A stretch of DNA of 64,000 bases, from contig NZ_CP079869.1 in the NCBI RefSeq assembly GCF_025263265.1, positions 558,001-622,000 of the forward strand, written 5' to 3'. The notes beneath the pieces were generated by a model that did not search any database, had not been told where the DNA came from, and was given only the letters and a program-made list of their open reading frames with translations. This stretch comes from Mycobacterium sp. SMC-4 (GTDB lineage: Bacteria > Actinomycetota > Actinomycetes > Mycobacteriales > Mycobacteriaceae). Position 1 is the stretch's first letter, and every line of letters starts with the position of its first letter. Positions 1 through 10,017 of the stretch are shown piece by piece. Made by a program: the position numbers and the translations under genes.

Positions 1-694
1 CTTCGGTCATCGCACGCCAACGGGCGCGCGGCCCGAAGACGCCGTGGCCGGCCACGTTGGCCCAAGCCTGGTCGGCGGCGCGCAGCAACGTGTGGATCGG
101 TTGACCGTCGACGTTGTGATGGATCAACACCTTGGGCAGCCGCTCGGCCAGGTCGGAGGGCCGCTCGATGGCGAACGGATCGCAGGCCAGCGTGAGACTG
201 ACCGCAGCCTCGCCGTCCAGCAACACCCAGCAGCAGCGGCGGCCGAGCTCGTCACAGGTGCCGTCGACGATCAGGCCGCCCGGCGCCAGCCGGCGCTGCA
301 TCTCAGCCCACGCCTGTGGTACCGCGTCGACGGGGTATTGCCGCAACACGTTGAAAGCGCGCACCAGCACCGGGCGATGGCCGGCCAATTCGAAACCTCC
401 GAGCGCGAACTCGACCCCGGGCTCGGTCGCCGGACGGGCGGCCTGCACCCGGTCGGGGTCGATCTCCAGGCCGACCACCCGGACATCGGCGCGCACCTCG
501 CGCAACCGGACGGCCAGCTCGAGCGTGGTGACAGGTTTGGCGCCGTAACCCAGGTCGATCACCAGCGGGTCCCGGCCGGCCTGCAACGCGGTGCGGACCC
601 GGGAGGAGTGCACCATCCATCGATCGCTACGGCGTAACCGGTTGTGGCCGGTGGTGCCCCGGGTGATCGCACCGAGCGGGCGCGCTGGCGGCAT
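1..694 (-). CDS. Class I SAM-dependent methyltransferase, C-terminus beyond window
   Basis: The reading frame is open from the ATG at 694 to the left edge (about 231 codons seen), so the end of the protein is missing. The N-terminal half has a Rossmann-type methyltransferase fold: motif I reads VIDLGYGAKPVTTLEL (about residues 45-60) and a strand ending in an acidic residue follows (VVGLEIDPDRV). The usual GxGxG is altered to GYGAK, which is unusual but sits in the right place. The substrate cannot be told from sequence. A TACCAT -10 element at 706-701 lies 6 nt before the ATG with no ribosome-binding site, so the mRNA is probably leaderless. It lies just downstream of, and on the same strand as, the DUF2505 gene. 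Confidence 0.8.
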   Translation of the reverse strand, partial: MPPARPLGAITRGTTGHNRLRRSDRWMVHSSRVRTALQAGRDPLVIDLGYGAKPVTTLELAVRLREVRADVRVVGLEIDPDRVQAARPATEPGVEFALGGFELAGHRPVLVRAFNVLRQYPVDAVPQAWAEMQRRLAPGGLIVDGTCDELGRRCCWVLLDGEAAVSLTLACDPFAIERPSDLAERLPKVLIHHNVDGQPIHTLLRAADQAWANVAGHGVFGPRARWRAMTE

Positions 695-715
695 GGCCCG
701 ATGGTAAGGCCGACG

Positions 716-1228
716 TCAGCCGTTCTCGGTGATCCACCCCGTGGTGAAACGTTGCTCGGCGATCAGCAGCTCGACCAGCTGGCTACCGATGAAATTCTCG
801 ATCTTGCCGCCGACCAACGGCACCCGAACCTCGACGGTGGCCTTGAGGTCCATCCGTGCGCGACCGTCGGCGGGCCCCGGAATCAACGACGCGTTGCCGG
901 TCAGGCTGGCCGGAGCGCCCGGAACGGAGCCGCTGACCACCGCGCTGGCCTGCCCGTCGACCACCGGTGTCCACACCTCTTCCCGCACGAAACTGAGGTC
1001 GCCGCGGTGGAACTGCGTCACCACCGCCGGGAGCCGGTCGGATCGCAGAATCTGGGTGGTACGGACGCGGATGGTTCCTGATGTCTCGATGGTCATCTCG
1101 TCGAGTCGAACGTGATCTGCGCCGGAATCCTCCAGGCGCACCAACCAGTACTGCTCGTCACTGAAGGCGCGGTGAACCTGTTCGACGGTGCCCTCGTATT
1201 CGGCGGCCAAGTCGAATGAACGCGGCAT
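716..1228 (-). CDS. DUF2505 / SRPBCC-like lipid-binding-fold protein
   Basis: This 170-residue protein starts MPRSFDLAAEYEGTVEQVH and matches the mycobacterial DUF2505 family (Rv0481c type), a START/SRPBCC-like fold that forms a hydrophobic pocket. It has no signal peptide or membrane segment, so it should be cytosolic. No catalytic residues can be named and the ligand is unknown. It is transcribed divergently from murB, with only 26 bp between the two starts, an arrangement I recall from M. tuberculosis. The family call is firm; a role in lipid or polyketide handling would be inference from the fold only. Confidence 0.85.
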   Translation of the reverse strand: MPRSFDLAAEYEGTVEQVHRAFSDEQYWLVRLEDSGADHVRLDEMTIETSGTIRVRTTQILRSDRLPAVVTQFHRGDLSFVREEVWTPVVDGQASAVVSGSVPGAPASLTGNASLIPGPADGRARMDLKATVEVRVPLVGGKIENFIGSQLVELLIAEQRFTTGWITENG

Positions 1229-1254
1229 AGCAAACCACGCTACCGTTAGCGGCC

Positions 1255-2304
1255 GTGGTCACTTCGACGCTAGGGGGCGTGGCGGTCGCCGAGCGGGTGC
1301 CGCTGGCGCCGCTGACCACATTGCGTGTGGGTCCGGTGGCAGCACGGGTCGCGACGTGCACCACCACCGATCAGGTGATCGACGCCGTACAGGCCGCCGG
1401 CCCCGACGCGCTGATCCTGGCCGGCGGCTCCAACGTGGTGCTCAGCGAGGACCTCGCCGATCTGACCGTGGTCCGCCTGGCCAATAGAGGCATCGCCGTC
1501 GACGGGGACCGAGTGCGCGCCGAGGCCGGCGCGGTGTGGGACGACGTCGTCGTGACCGCGCTGTCGCACCGACTGGGTGGACTGGAATGCCTGTCCGGCA
1601 TCCCGGGATCGGCGGGTGCGACGCCGGTGCAGAACGTCGGCGCCTACGGTGCCGAGGTCGCCGACACGCTGAGCCGGGTGCGGTTACTGGACCGACGCAC
1701 CGGTGCGGATCGCTGGGTCTGCCCGGAGGAGCTCGAATTCGGTTACCGCACAAGTATCTTGAAGAACTCGTCGACGATGGTGGTGTTGGAGGTGGAGTTC
1801 ACGCTCGACGCGTCGGGCCGCAGCGCCCCGGTGCGCTACCGAGAGCTGGCCGCGGCACTGCGTGTCGAGCCGGGGGAGCGCACCGACCCGGCGGCCGTGC
1901 GGTCGGCGGTGCTGGCCTTGCGCGCCGGCAAAGGCATGGTGCTCGACGAGGTCGACCACGACACCTGGAGCGTCGGGTCGTTCTTCACCAATCCGGTGGT
2001 CTCGCATGCCGACTACGAGCGCGTGGTGGCGGCGGCCCGAGGACCGGTCCCGCACTATCCGGCCCCGCACGGGGTGAAGCTGGCCGCCGGCTGGCTGGTC
2101 GAGCAGTCGGGCTTCGGGAAGGGATACCCGGGCGCCGGCGCACCGGCACGGCTGTCCACCAAGCACGCGCTGGCATTGACCAACCGCGGACACGCGACCA
2201 GCGCAGACATCGTGGCGCTGGCCAGGGACATACGCGACGGGGTCGCCGCGGTTTTCGAGATCGAACTCACCCCGGAGCCAACCCTGATCGGGGCCGTTCT
2301 CTAG
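1255..2304 (+). CDS. murB: UDP-N-acetylenolpyruvoylglucosamine reductase MurB
   Basis: MurB reduces UDP-GlcNAc-enolpyruvate to UDP-MurNAc with NADPH and FAD in the cytosol, the second committed step of peptidoglycan synthesis. The 349-residue protein has the FAD-binding GGSNVVL loop (residues 57-63), the [17 protein letters not shown] segment (about 120-136), the [11 protein letters not shown] segment with the proton-donating serine (about 240), and a C-terminal [10 protein letters not shown] motif with the active-site glutamate. GTG at 1255 is taken as the start because a TACCGT -10 element ends 8 nt before it (1241-1246) and no ribosome-binding site is seen. The L,D-transpeptidase gene begins 9 bp downstream, making a cell-wall pair. 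Confidence 0.96.
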   Translation: MVTSTLGGVAVAERVPLAPLTTLRVGPVAARVATCTTTDQVIDAVQAAGPDALILAGGSNVVLSEDLADLTVVRLANRGIAVDGDRVRAEAGAVWDDVVVTALSHRLGGLECLSGIPGSAGATPVQNVGAYGAEVADTLSRVRLLDRRTGADRWVCPEELEFGYRTSILKNSSTMVVLEVEFTLDASGRSAPVRYRELAAALRVEPGERTDPAAVRSAVLALRAGKGMVLDEVDHDTWSVGSFFTNPVVSHADYERVVAAARGPVPHYPAPHGVKLAAGWLVEQSGFGKGYPGAGAPARLSTKHALALTNRGHATSADIVALARDIRDGVAAVFEIELTPEPTLIGAVL

Positions 2305-2313
2305 GTACTGTCG

Positions 2314-3600
2314 ATGGGCGTGAGCTCTGCAGATCCCGCGCTGAGCAGACGGCGCGTGCTGGCCGCGCTGGCCGTCGGCGTCATCGCCCCGGGTGCGCTG
2401 GCGGCCTGTGGATCCGGTGGCGGGCTCGGCGGTGACGAGGCCGACGAGGCGCCCCCGCAGCCCTCCGTCGATTTCGAGCCGGCAGATGCCGCACGCGAGG
2501 TCAACCCGACCGCTCGCATCGCGGTGCACGTCGAGGGCGGCACGCTCGATCACGTCCGGTTGACCAATCCTCACGGCAAGATCGTCGCCGGCGAGCTCAA
2601 TCCCGAGCGCACGTCGTTCACCATCACCGAACCGCTCGGTTACGGCATGACCTACACCTGGGCCGGCAGCGCGCTGGGCCCGGACGGCGCAACCGTCCCG
2701 GTTGCGGGCGCGTTCACCACGGTCAACCCCGCAAACCAGGTCAACGGTCGGTTCCAACTGGCCGACGGCCAGACCGTAGGCGTCGCCACGCCGATCATGC
2801 TGCAGTTCAATTCGTCGGTCCCGGAGTCCGCCCGCGCCGGTGTGGAGCAGGCGCTCACCGTCACCACCACCCCGGCGGTCGAGGGTGGTTGGGCCTGGCT
2901 GCCTGACGAGGCCGCCGGTTCCCGGGTGCACTGGCGCACCCGCGAGTACTTTCCGGCCGGCACCACCGTGCACGTCGACGCGAGGCTCTACGGGGTGCCG
3001 TTCGGCGACGGGGCCTATGGCGCGGCCGACTCCACGCTGGACTTCGCCATCGGCCGGCGCCAGATCGTCAAGGCCGAGGCGAGTAGCCACCGCATCCAGG
3101 TCATCACCGACGACGGGGTGATGATGGATTTCCCCTGCAGCTACGGCGAGGGCGACCTGGACCGTAACGTCACCCGCAGCGGAATCCACGTGGTCACCGA
3201 GAAGTACGAGGACTTCTACATGACCAATCCGGCCGCCGGTTACGCCAACGTGCGTGAGCGGTTCGCGGTGCGGATCTCCAACAACGGCGAGTTCATCCAC
3301 GCCAACCCGGCCAGCGCCGGCGCGCAGGGCAACAGCAATGTCACCAACGGCTGCATCAACCTTTCGCTAGAGGACGCCGAGCAGTACTTCCACAGCGCGG
3401 TGTACGGGGACCCGGTCGAGGTCACCGGCACCCGCATCCCGCTGTCCTATGCCGACGGCGACATCTGGGACTGGGCCGCGCCGTGGGAGCAGTGGGAGGC
3501 GATGTCGGCGCTCTCGCCGCAGGCGCCGGCCGGCATTCCCGACACGGCGCCGGTGACACCGTCGCAGGCGCCGCAACCGGCCGGTGCGCCCGGCGGCTAA
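2314..3600 (+). CDS. lprQ: L,D-transpeptidase lipoprotein (Ldt5/LprQ type)
   Basis: This 428-residue exported enzyme makes 3-3 cross-links in peptidoglycan. The N-terminus has an arginine triplet, a hydrophobic core and a lipobox ending at Cys32 (PGALAAC), so it should be lipid-anchored outside the membrane; the RRR could also suit Tat export. Ig-like domains fill roughly residues 50-240. A YkuD catalytic domain follows, with His329 (GEFIHAN) and the nucleophile Cys347 in NVTNGCINL. The C-terminal tail after about residue 390 is rich in Pro and Ala. It matches Rv0483 in order and layout and is probably co-transcribed with murB. Confidence 0.93.
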   Translation: MGVSSADPALSRRRVLAALAVGVIAPGALAACGSGGGLGGDEADEAPPQPSVDFEPADAAREVNPTARIAVHVEGGTLDHVRLTNPHGKIVAGELNPERTSFTITEPLGYGMTYTWAGSALGPDGATVPVAGAFTTVNPANQVNGRFQLADGQTVGVATPIMLQFNSSVPESARAGVEQALTVTTTPAVEGGWAWLPDEAAGSRVHWRTREYFPAGTTVHVDARLYGVPFGDGAYGAADSTLDFAIGRRQIVKAEASSHRIQVITDDGVMMDFPCSYGEGDLDRNVTRSGIHVVTEKYEDFYMTNPAAGYANVRERFAVRISNNGEFIHANPASAGAQGNSNVTNGCINLSLEDAEQYFHSAVYGDPVEVTGTRIPLSYADGDIWDWAAPWEQWEAMSALSPQAPAGIPDTAPVTPSQAPQPAGAPGG

Positions 3601-3699
3601 CCGCTGGCCTGCGTCGAGAGTGCCCACAGATCGCGTCTTGAGGCCGCGCGGACGCTCTCAACGCACTCTCGCGGCCCGCGACAGCGCCGAGCTGTTGGC

Positions 3700-4455
3700 C
3701 TACCGGCGGTTGAACCGCGAACCGGCGGCGCCGCTGACCTGGTCCCGCGGCCGGACCACGATCAGGTCCAGGTCCACGTGCGGGGGCCGGGACGCGACGA
3801 ACCCGATCACCTCGGCGATGTCCTCGGCGACCAACGGGGTGACGCCCTGGTAGACCTTCTCGGCCCGTTCCGCGTCGCCGGAGAAGCGGTTCAGCGAAAA
3901 GTCGGTCTTGACCATTCCGGGCGCGACCTCGGTGAGCCGCACCGGTTGTCCCAGCAGTTCGCTGCGCAACGTGCGGTGCAGCACCCCCTGGGCGTGCTTG
4001 GCCGAGGTGTACCCGCCGCCGTTGTCGTAGATTTCCACCGCTGCTATCGACGTGACGGTCACGATCAGCCCATCACCGGACTCGATCAGCTTGGGCAGCA
4101 GCGCGCGGGTGACGTGCAGTGTGCCCAGCACGTTGGCCTCCCACATCCAGCGCCAGTGCTCGACGTCGGCGTCGGCGACCGACTCCAGCCCGCGCGCCCC
4201 GCCGGCATTGTTGACCAGCAAGTCGACCCGGTCCAGGCGGCCGGCCATGGCCGCCACCGCCGTCGCGTCAGTGACGTCGGCCACAATCGCGGTGCCGTCG
4301 ATCTCCGCGGCAAGAGCCTTGATCGGTGCTTCCCGGCGAGCCACACAGACCACATGAAATCCTTGCCCGGCAAGGGTTCTCGCGGTCGCCTCACCGATTC
4401 CGGCGCTGGCTCCGGTGACCACGGCGACTCGGCGGGTGTCGGAAGGGGTCGTCAT
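3700..4455 (-). CDS. Short-chain dehydrogenase/reductase (Rv0484c type)
   Basis: This is a classical SDR of 251 residues. The cofactor-binding TGASAGIG motif is at about residues 14-21, NNAG at about 82-85, a catalytic Ser in VTSIAA and YTSAK at about 147-151. The arginines after the second strand (VARR) suggest NADP(H). Substrate unknown. The conserved family position next to the ROK regulator, transcribed away from it, may mean shared control. A TACTGT -10 element at 4468-4463 lies 7 nt before the ATG and no ribosome-binding site is visible, so translation is probably leaderless. Confidence 0.9.
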   Translation of the reverse strand: MTTPSDTRRVAVVTGASAGIGEATARTLAGQGFHVVCVARREAPIKALAAEIDGTAIVADVTDATAVAAMAGRLDRVDLLVNNAGGARGLESVADADVEHWRWMWEANVLGTLHVTRALLPKLIESGDGLIVTVTSIAAVEIYDNGGGYTSAKHAQGVLHRTLRSELLGQPVRLTEVAPGMVKTDFSLNRFSGDAERAEKVYQGVTPLVAEDIAEVIGFVASRPPHVDLDLIVVRPRDQVSGAAGSRFNRR

Positions 4456-4462
4456 GGACTCA

Positions 4463-4468
4463 ACAGTA
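4463..4468 (-). promoter_or_regulatory. -10 element for the SDR gene, leaderless
   Basis: Reading leftward the hexamer is TACTGT and ends 7 nt before the ATG at 4455, so the transcript should start at or beside the start codon. Confidence 0.5.
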
Positions 4469-4509
4469 GGCCGCGCAGCACAGGCTTAGCGCGCTCGCCT
4501 GCATCGTGT

Positions 4510-4515
4510 TAACTT
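4510..4515 (+). promoter_or_regulatory. Candidate -10 element for the ROK regulator
   Basis: TAACTT fits the mycobacterial TANNNT pattern. A transcript starting near 4522 would carry a leader of about 160 nt that includes the large hairpin at 4534-4598. No convincing -35 element was seen, so this is tentative. Confidence 0.3.
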
Positions 4516-4533
4516 GACTGCGTGTACCGGAAT

Positions 4534-4598
4534 GGTCAGGCAGTACTCGCTGCCGCGCGGCGTGCGTGTTGTTGCCACGCACTTCGCCGCGCCTGACC
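4534..4598 (+). ncRNA. Structured leader element upstream of the ROK regulator
   Basis: Two perfect 7-bp helices stack around a TTGTTGC loop: GTGCGTG (4562-4568) with CACGCAC (4576-4582), and GCGCGGC (4555-4561) with GCCGCGC (4586-4592), separated only by a TTC bulge. An outer 6-bp helix, GGTCAG (4534-4539) with CTGACC (4593-4598), closes the structure with a 15-nt left-hand bulge. Nothing on the plus strand lies upstream that would need a terminator, and no T-tract follows, so a 5' leader structure or a DNA operator are both possible. It matches no riboswitch class that I recognise. Confidence 0.45.
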
Positions 4599-4680
4599 GA
4601 ACCCGGACTCCACCGCAGTCCCTGCGAGTCGCCAGGTGTGGCCCAGCCCCCTGACCGACCTCTGCAGAAGGACAACCCTC

Positions 4681-5991
4681 GTGAGCGCTTCCGTTTCCAC
4701 CCTTGCCGCCCGCCCCGCACCGGCCGAACGTCTGACGCCGGTCGCCGTGTCGGCGCGCTACCCGCAGGCGCTGCTGCACCACGTCGTGGCGCCGTCGCTG
4801 CGTGTACCCGAAGCGGCCGCGGCCCTGGTGTTCGCCGCCGCACGACAGCGCGGTCCGATCGCCCGCGACGTCATCGCCCAGGTCAGCGGCCTGAGCATCG
4901 CGACGGTGAACCGCCAGGTCACTGCGCTGCTCGAGGTGGGCATGCTGCGGGAGCGCCCCGACCTGGCGGTATCCGGCGCCATCGGCCGACCCCGCGTGCC
5001 CGTCGAGGTCAACCACGAGCCCTACCTGACCCTCGGTGTGCACATCGGTGCACGCACCACCAGCATCGTCGCCGCCGACCTGTTCGGTCGCACCCTCGAC
5101 GTCGTGGAGATCCCGACACCGCGCGGGCCGCAGGCGCCCGCGCTGGCCGAGATCGCCGCCAGCGCCCGCCGTTACCTGAGCCGCCCCCCGCGAGCCGGCG
5201 GTGCTGCCCGGCACCGGCGCCGCCCGTTGTGGGTCGGCGTGGCCACCGGCGGTGTCGTCGACAGCACGCTGGGCTACCTGGACCACCCGCGGCTGGGCTG
5301 GTCGGACGCCCCGGTGGGCCCGGTGCTCGCCGAAGCGCTCGGCCTACCGGTCTCGGTGGCATCACACGTGGACGCCATGGCGGGCGCCGAGCTGCTGCTC
5401 GGGGTGCGTCGGCAACCGTCTGCGACCGCGACCAGCCTCTACGTCTACGCGCGCGAGACCGTTGGCTATGCGCTGTCCATCGGAGGTCGGGTGCACTCGC
5501 CGGCCAGCGGTCCCGGCACCATCGCCGAGTTGCCGGTGCAGTCCGAGTTGCTGGGCGGCTCAGGGCAGTTGGAGTCCACGGTCAGCGACGAGGCAGTGCT
5601 GGTGGCGGCCCGCCGCGTGGGTGTCCTGCGCAGCGACGGTCCACCCTCGACGGTGACCGCGGTGTTGCGCGCCGCCCGCCAGGGCAACGAGGACGCCGCG
5701 GCCCTGGTCGCCGAACGTGCCCGCGTCCTCGGTGAGGCGGTGGCACTGCTGCGCGACATGCTCAACCCCGACGATCTGGTGGTGGGCGGTCAGGCGTTCA
5801 CCGAGTATCCCGAGGGCATGGCGATCGTCGAGCAGGCATTCCAGCAGCGCTCCGTGCTGGCGCCGCGCGACATCCGGATCACCGCATTCGGCAACCGCGT
5901 CCAGGCTGCCGGGGCCGGTGTGGTGTCCCTCGGCGGGCTTTACGCCGACCCGATCGGCGCGATGCGCCGCGCACGTTCACGCCGCCTGTGA
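4681..5991 (+). CDS. ROK-family transcriptional regulator (Rv0485 type)
   Basis: The protein has an N-terminal winged helix-turn-helix (about residues 55-110, with the ISGLS-like VSGLSIATVNRQV segment) joined to a ROK sugar-kinase-like domain (LGVHIGARTTSIVAADL, later ATGGVVDS). The usual ROK zinc-site CxCGxxGC cysteines are not visible, so it is probably a regulator without kinase activity. GTG at 4681 is preferred because AAGGAC lies 8 nt upstream; an in-frame ATG at 4636 would add 15 residues. Length 436 aa. In M. tuberculosis the orthologue Rv0485 is reported to affect PE/PPE gene expression; here the target and ligand are unknown. Confidence 0.88.
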   Translation: MSASVSTLAARPAPAERLTPVAVSARYPQALLHHVVAPSLRVPEAAAALVFAAARQRGPIARDVIAQVSGLSIATVNRQVTALLEVGMLRERPDLAVSGAIGRPRVPVEVNHEPYLTLGVHIGARTTSIVAADLFGRTLDVVEIPTPRGPQAPALAEIAASARRYLSRPPRAGGAARHRRRPLWVGVATGGVVDSTLGYLDHPRLGWSDAPVGPVLAEALGLPVSVASHVDAMAGAELLLGVRRQPSATATSLYVYARETVGYALSIGGRVHSPASGPGTIAELPVQSELLGGSGQLESTVSDEAVLVAARRVGVLRSDGPPSTVTAVLRAARQGNEDAAALVAERARVLGEAVALLRDMLNPDDLVVGGQAFTEYPEGMAIVEQAFQQRSVLAPRDIRITAFGNRVQAAGAGVVSLGGLYADPIGAMRRARSRRL

Positions 5992-6040
5992 GGTGAGTGC
6001 CGCAGTCCCGCGGTAGCGAGAGCGGTGTAGACATGACGAT

Positions 6041-7378
6041 GTGTCTCCCGCGACCGACCAGGCCGGCCTGGCGTCCAGCGTGCCCGAGCCGCGCCGCGTG
6101 GCGGTGCTGTCCGTGCACACCTCACCGCTGGCCCAGCCGGGAACCGGTGACGCCGGGGGCATGAACGTCTACGTGCTGCAGACGGCGTTGGAGCTGGCCC
6201 GCCGCGGCGTGGAGGTCGAGATCTTCACCCGGGCCACCTCGTCGTCGGATCAGCCGATCGTGAGGGTGGCGCCCGGTGTGCTGGTGCGCAACGTGGTGGC
6301 CGGTCCATTCGAAGGTCTGGACAAGAACGACCTGCCCACCCAGCTGTGCGCGTTCACCGCGGGCGTGCTGCGCGCCGAGGCGACCCACGAGCCCGGTTAC
6401 TACGACGTCGTGCACTCGCATTACTGGCTGTCCGGGCAGGTCGGCTGGCTGGCCGCCGACCGCTGGGCGGTGCCACTGGTGCACACCGCGCACACGCTGG
6501 CCGCGGTGAAGAACGCTGCCCTGGCCGACGGCGACAGTCCCGAACCGCCGATGCGCTCGGTCGGCGAACAGCAGGTGGCCGACGAAGCCGACCGGCTCAT
6601 CGTCAACACCGAACACGAAGCGCAACAGTTGGTTTCGCTGCACCACGCCGACCCGGCGCGGATCGACGTCGTGCACCCCGGCGTCGACCTGGACACCTTC
6701 TCGCCCGGCGATCGCGGTGCGGCCCGTGCCGCACTCGGGCTGGCCGACGGCGAGCCCGTCGTCGCGTTCGTCGGCCGGATCCAGCCGCTCAAGGCGCCCG
6801 ATGTGCTGCTGCGGGCCGCGGCACGGTTACCCGGTGTGCGGGTGGTGATCGCCGGTGGCCCGTCGGGATCGGGACTGGACACCCCGGACAGCTTGGTTCA
6901 CCTGGCCGCCGAGCTGGGTATCACCGAGCGGGTGACCTTCCTGCCCCCGCAGTCCCGCCCGGACCTGGTGCGGGTGTACCGCGCCGCCGACGTCGTCGCT
7001 GTTCCGAGCTATTCGGAGTCCTTCGGACTGGTCGCAGTCGAGGCGCAGGCCTGCGGAACCCCGGTGGTGGCCGCTGCGGTGGGCGGGCTGCCGGTCGCGG
7101 TGCGCGACGGCGTCAGCGGGGCCCTGGTCGACGGCCACGACATCGGCGACTGGGCCAGGACCCTCGGTGCGGTCTTCTCCGATAATCCGGCCGGGATGGC
7201 CTCGGCGGCCGTCGAGCATGCCGCCAGGTTCTCCTGGGCCCACACCGTCGACGCGCTGCTGGCCAGCTACCGGCGCGCCGCGGCCGACCACCGGGCCGGT
7301 GCGGCAGGCGAGGCTGCCCAGCACTCGGCTGTGCGGCAGCGGCCGCGCTTCTCTCGGCGCCGCGGGGTGTCGGCATGA
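6041..7378 (+). CDS. mshA: D-inositol-3-phosphate glycosyltransferase MshA
   Basis: MshA transfers GlcNAc from UDP-GlcNAc to 1L-myo-inositol 3-phosphate, the first step of mycothiol synthesis in the cytosol. The 445-residue protein is a GT-B, family 4 enzyme: acceptor site [12 protein letters not shown] near the N-terminus, [13 protein letters not shown] in the middle, the donor-phosphate segment [11 protein letters not shown], and the EX7E-type motif in [22 protein letters not shown] at 6041 is the first in-frame start, with TAGACA 7 nt upstream and no ribosome-binding site. Its stop overlaps the start of the YbjN gene by 4 bp, so the two are translationally coupled. Confidence 0.97.
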   Translation: MSPATDQAGLASSVPEPRRVAVLSVHTSPLAQPGTGDAGGMNVYVLQTALELARRGVEVEIFTRATSSSDQPIVRVAPGVLVRNVVAGPFEGLDKNDLPTQLCAFTAGVLRAEATHEPGYYDVVHSHYWLSGQVGWLAADRWAVPLVHTAHTLAAVKNAALADGDSPEPPMRSVGEQQVADEADRLIVNTEHEAQQLVSLHHADPARIDVVHPGVDLDTFSPGDRGAARAALGLADGEPVVAFVGRIQPLKAPDVLLRAAARLPGVRVVIAGGPSGSGLDTPDSLVHLAAELGITERVTFLPPQSRPDLVRVYRAADVVAVPSYSESFGLVAVEAQACGTPVVAAAVGGLPVAVRDGVSGALVDGHDIGDWARTLGAVFSDNPAGMASAAVEHAARFSWAHTVDALLASYRRAAADHRAGAAGEAAQHSAVRQRPRFSRRRGVSA

Positions 7379-7917
7379 GCGCCGCGGATCAGCCCAGCTC
7401 GACCGCCACCCCGGCCACCGTCGTGGCGGTCATCGAGGAAACCCTCAACGAGCATGAACTGACCTACTTCCACCACGCCGGCGCGCACGGCGGGCTGCCC
7501 GGTGTGGTCGTCCAGTTACCCGGTGAGCGGCGCCTGACGACCAACACCATCCTGACCGTCGGCGAGCACTCGGTACGTGTTGAGGCGTTCGTCTGCCGCC
7601 GGCCCGATGAGAACCACGAGGGCGTGTACCGGTTCCTGCTCAAACGCAACCGCCGGCTCTACGGGGTCGCCTACACCCTCGACAACGTCGGCGATATCTA
7701 CCTCGTCGGCCGGATGGCGCTGGCCTCGGTCACCGCCGACGAGGTCGACCGGGTTCTCGGCCAGGTCCTCGAAGCCGTCGACTCCGACTTCAACACGCTG
7801 TTGGAACTGGGTTTCCGCTCGTCGATCGAGAAAGAGTGGGAATGGCGGGTCTCGCGCGGGGAATCGCTGCAGAACCTGCGCGCGTTCGCGCACCTCATCA
7901 GCGATCAGGACGACTGA
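7375..7917 (+). CDS. YbjN-domain protein (Rv0487 type)
   Basis: A 180-residue cytosolic protein of the YbjN family, which has a fold like type III secretion chaperones. The conserved stretch is [22 protein letters not shown] (given here only to mark the central block at about residues 78-99). It starts with an ATG in the ATGA overlap with mshA, so it is co-translated with mycothiol glycosyltransferase. No catalytic residues are evident. What it does is not known; a chaperone-like or regulatory role is inference from fold and context. Confidence 0.85.
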   Translation: MSAADQPSSTATPATVVAVIEETLNEHELTYFHHAGAHGGLPGVVVQLPGERRLTTNTILTVGEHSVRVEAFVCRRPDENHEGVYRFLLKRNRRLYGVAYTLDNVGDIYLVGRMALASVTADEVDRVLGQVLEAVDSDFNTLLELGFRSSIEKEWEWRVSRGESLQNLRAFAHLISDQDD

Positions 7918-7942
7918 TGGCCCGCGTGAGAAGATGCCGTAC

Positions 7943-8695
7943 ATGGCAGATACCGCGACGTTGATCCTGCTCCGCCACGGCCAGAGTGAGTGGAACGCGC
8001 TGAACCTGTTCACCGGCTGGGTCGACGTCGACCTGACCGAGGAGGGCCGCGCCGAAGCCACCCGCGCCGGGGAGTTGCTCGCCCAGCAGGACCGGCAGCC
8101 CGACGTGGTCTACACATCGTTGTTGCGGCGCGCCATCACCACCGCCAACATCGCCCTGGACAAGGCCGACCGGCATTGGATCCCGGTGCACCGCGACTGG
8201 CGGCTCAACGAACGTCACTATGGCGCGCTGCAGGGCTTGGACAAGGCCGAGACCAAGGCCAAGTACGGGGATGAACAGTTCATGGCCTGGCGGCGCAGCT
8301 ACGACACCCCGCCCCCGGCCATCGAGATCGGTTCGACGTTCAGTCAGGACAGCGATCCGCGTTACGCCGACGTGCCCGGCGGTCCGCCATTGACCGAGTG
8401 CCTCAAGGACGTCGTCGAGCGCTTCGTTCCGTACTACACCGAGACCATCGTGCCTGATCTGCAGGCTGGTAAGACCGTGTTGATCGCCGCCCACGGCAAC
8501 TCGTTGCGTGCGCTGGTCAAGTACCTCGACGGGATGTCCGACGACGATGTCGTGGGGCTCAACATCCCGACCGGGATCCCGCTGCGCTACGACCTCGACG
8601 AGAACCTCAAGCCCACCCTCGCCGGTGGCACGTACCTCGATCCCGACGCGGCTGCCGCGGGTGCGGCCGCGGTGGCCGCCCAGGGCGCCAAGTAG
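7943..8695 (+). CDS. gpmA: 2,3-bisphosphoglycerate-dependent phosphoglycerate mutase
   Basis: This glycolytic enzyme interconverts 3- and 2-phosphoglycerate through a phosphohistidine. The 250-residue protein has the [10 protein letters not shown] motif with the phosphorylated histidine at residue 12, the [16 protein letters not shown] segment typical of the cofactor-dependent class, and a second active-site histidine in [14 protein letters not shown] at 7943 gives [13 protein letters not shown], matching M. tuberculosis Gpm1 closely; ATG at 7934 would add three residues. The C-terminus is Ala-rich as in the mycobacterial homologues. It directly precedes senX3-regX3, the order I recall from M. 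tuberculosis. Confidence 0.95.
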   Translation: MADTATLILLRHGQSEWNALNLFTGWVDVDLTEEGRAEATRAGELLAQQDRQPDVVYTSLLRRAITTANIALDKADRHWIPVHRDWRLNERHYGALQGLDKAETKAKYGDEQFMAWRRSYDTPPPAIEIGSTFSQDSDPRYADVPGGPPLTECLKDVVERFVPYYTETIVPDLQAGKTVLIAAHGNSLRALVKYLDGMSDDDVVGLNIPTGIPLRYDLDENLKPTLAGGTYLDPDAAAAGAAAVAAQGAK

Positions 8696-8819
8696 CCGGG
8701 GACCGGCGCCGGCGAACGTCAGGTGAACACCAACAAACGCGCTGCCGAACAGTTGGGTTTGACGGTGTGAGTTGTCCCGTTCTGGCCGCACGCTGCTGGG
8801 ATGACGTTCACCGGATACG

Positions 8820-8825
8820 TACGAT
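8820..8825 (+). promoter_or_regulatory. senX3 -10 element, leaderless GTG start
   Basis: TACGAT ends 6 nt before the GTG start at 8832. No good -35 hexamer is present, as expected for an activator-dependent promoter. The 136-bp space upstream contains GTGAACACC at about 8722-8730, a possible part of a RegX3 site, but no clear repeat could be made out by eye. Confidence 0.45.
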
Positions 8826-8831
8826 CATCGC

Positions 8832-10010
8832 GTGAGTGTCGTATCGGCGCTGCTGCTCGCAGCGGTCGTGGCACTGCTGGCGTTGCTGGTCGGTGTGACG
8901 GTCGGAGCCAAGGTGGCTCCGCGACTGCGTGAGCGCCGTCAGCGCCGCATGGCCGCGCAGTCCGGCCTCACCGTCTCCCAGATGCTCGAGCGCATCTCCG
9001 CGCAGTCGCCCAACGGTGTCGTCGTCGTCGACACCTTCCGAGACGTCGTGTACTGCAACGAACGCGCCCAGGAGCTGGGCGTGGTGCGTGACCGGCTGCT
9101 CGACGACCGGGCCTGGGCGGCCGCGCGCCGCACCCTGACCACCGGCCAGGAGTGCGAGCTCGACCTGTCGCGCAGTCCCAGCCGGACCGGTCGGTCGGGG
9201 CTCTCGGTTCGCGGGTACGTCCGGCCGCTGACCGACACCGACCGGCGGTTCGCCGTGATCTACGTCGACGACCAGTCCGAACAGGCCCGGATGGAGGCGA
9301 CCCGGCGCGATTTCGTGGCCAACGTCAGCCATGAGCTCAAGACGCCGGTCGGCGCGATGAGTGTGCTGGCCGAAGCGGTACTGGCCTCGGCTGACGACCC
9401 CGAGACGGTACGGCACTTCGCCGAGAAGATCGTCACCGAGTCCAACCGGCTGGCCGACATGGTGGGGGAGCTGATCGAGCTGTCCCGGCTGCAGGGTGCC
9501 GAAGCGCTGCCCGATCTGGGTGTCGTCGACGTCGACACCGTGGTGGCCGAAGCGTTGTCGCGGCACAAGGTGGCCGCCGACAACGCCGACATCGCCATCA
9601 CCACCGATGCGCCCACCGGATTCCGGGTGCTCGGTGACCAGACCCTGCTGGTGACGGCATTGGCCAACCTGATGTCCAACGCGATTGCCTACTCACCGCA
9701 CGGTTCGGCGGTGTCGATCAGCCGGCGCCGCAAAGGCACCAACATCGAGATCGCGGTCACCGATCGCGGCATCGGCATCGCCGCGGCCGACCAGGAGCGG
9801 GTGTTCGAACGGTTCTTCCGGGTCGACAAGGCGCGCTCACGCGCCACCGGCGGGACCGGCCTGGGGCTGGCGATCGTCAAACACGTCGCGGCCAACCACA
9901 ACGGATCCATCCGGCTATGGAGTCGGCCGGGAACCGGATCGACGTTCACCTTGTCGATTCCGGCTTATGTGCCTGACAAGGACTCCGACAACGACGACCG
10001 AGAGGACTAG
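8832..10010 (+). CDS. senX3: Sensor histidine kinase SenX3
   Basis: SenX3 is the membrane sensor kinase that signals phosphate limitation to RegX3. The 392-residue protein has one strong hydrophobic segment (about residues 5-28), a PAS-like domain (about 45-150), the HisKA dimerisation helix with phospho-acceptor His167 (NVSHELKTP), and an ATPase domain with N box ([11 protein letters not shown]), DRGIGI and [11 protein letters not shown]. His167 is the same position as in M. tuberculosis. Only 7 bp separate it from regX3; the MIRU repeats known from the M. tuberculosis complex in this gap are absent. Confidence 0.97.
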   Translation: MSVVSALLLAAVVALLALLVGVTVGAKVAPRLRERRQRRMAAQSGLTVSQMLERISAQSPNGVVVVDTFRDVVYCNERAQELGVVRDRLLDDRAWAAARRTLTTGQECELDLSRSPSRTGRSGLSVRGYVRPLTDTDRRFAVIYVDDQSEQARMEATRRDFVANVSHELKTPVGAMSVLAEAVLASADDPETVRHFAEKIVTESNRLADMVGELIELSRLQGAEALPDLGVVDVDTVVAEALSRHKVAADNADIAITTDAPTGFRVLGDQTLLVTALANLMSNAIAYSPHGSAVSISRRRKGTNIEIAVTDRGIGIAAADQERVFERFFRVDKARSRATGGTGLGLAIVKHVAANHNGSIRLWSRPGTGSTFTLSIPAYVPDKDSDNDDRED

Positions 10011-10017
10011 TGCATCG

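Noticed and set aside
10011..10017. MIRU-type repeat between senX3 and regX3
   Set aside because: Only 7 bp separate the genes; the repeats typical of the M. tuberculosis complex are absent.
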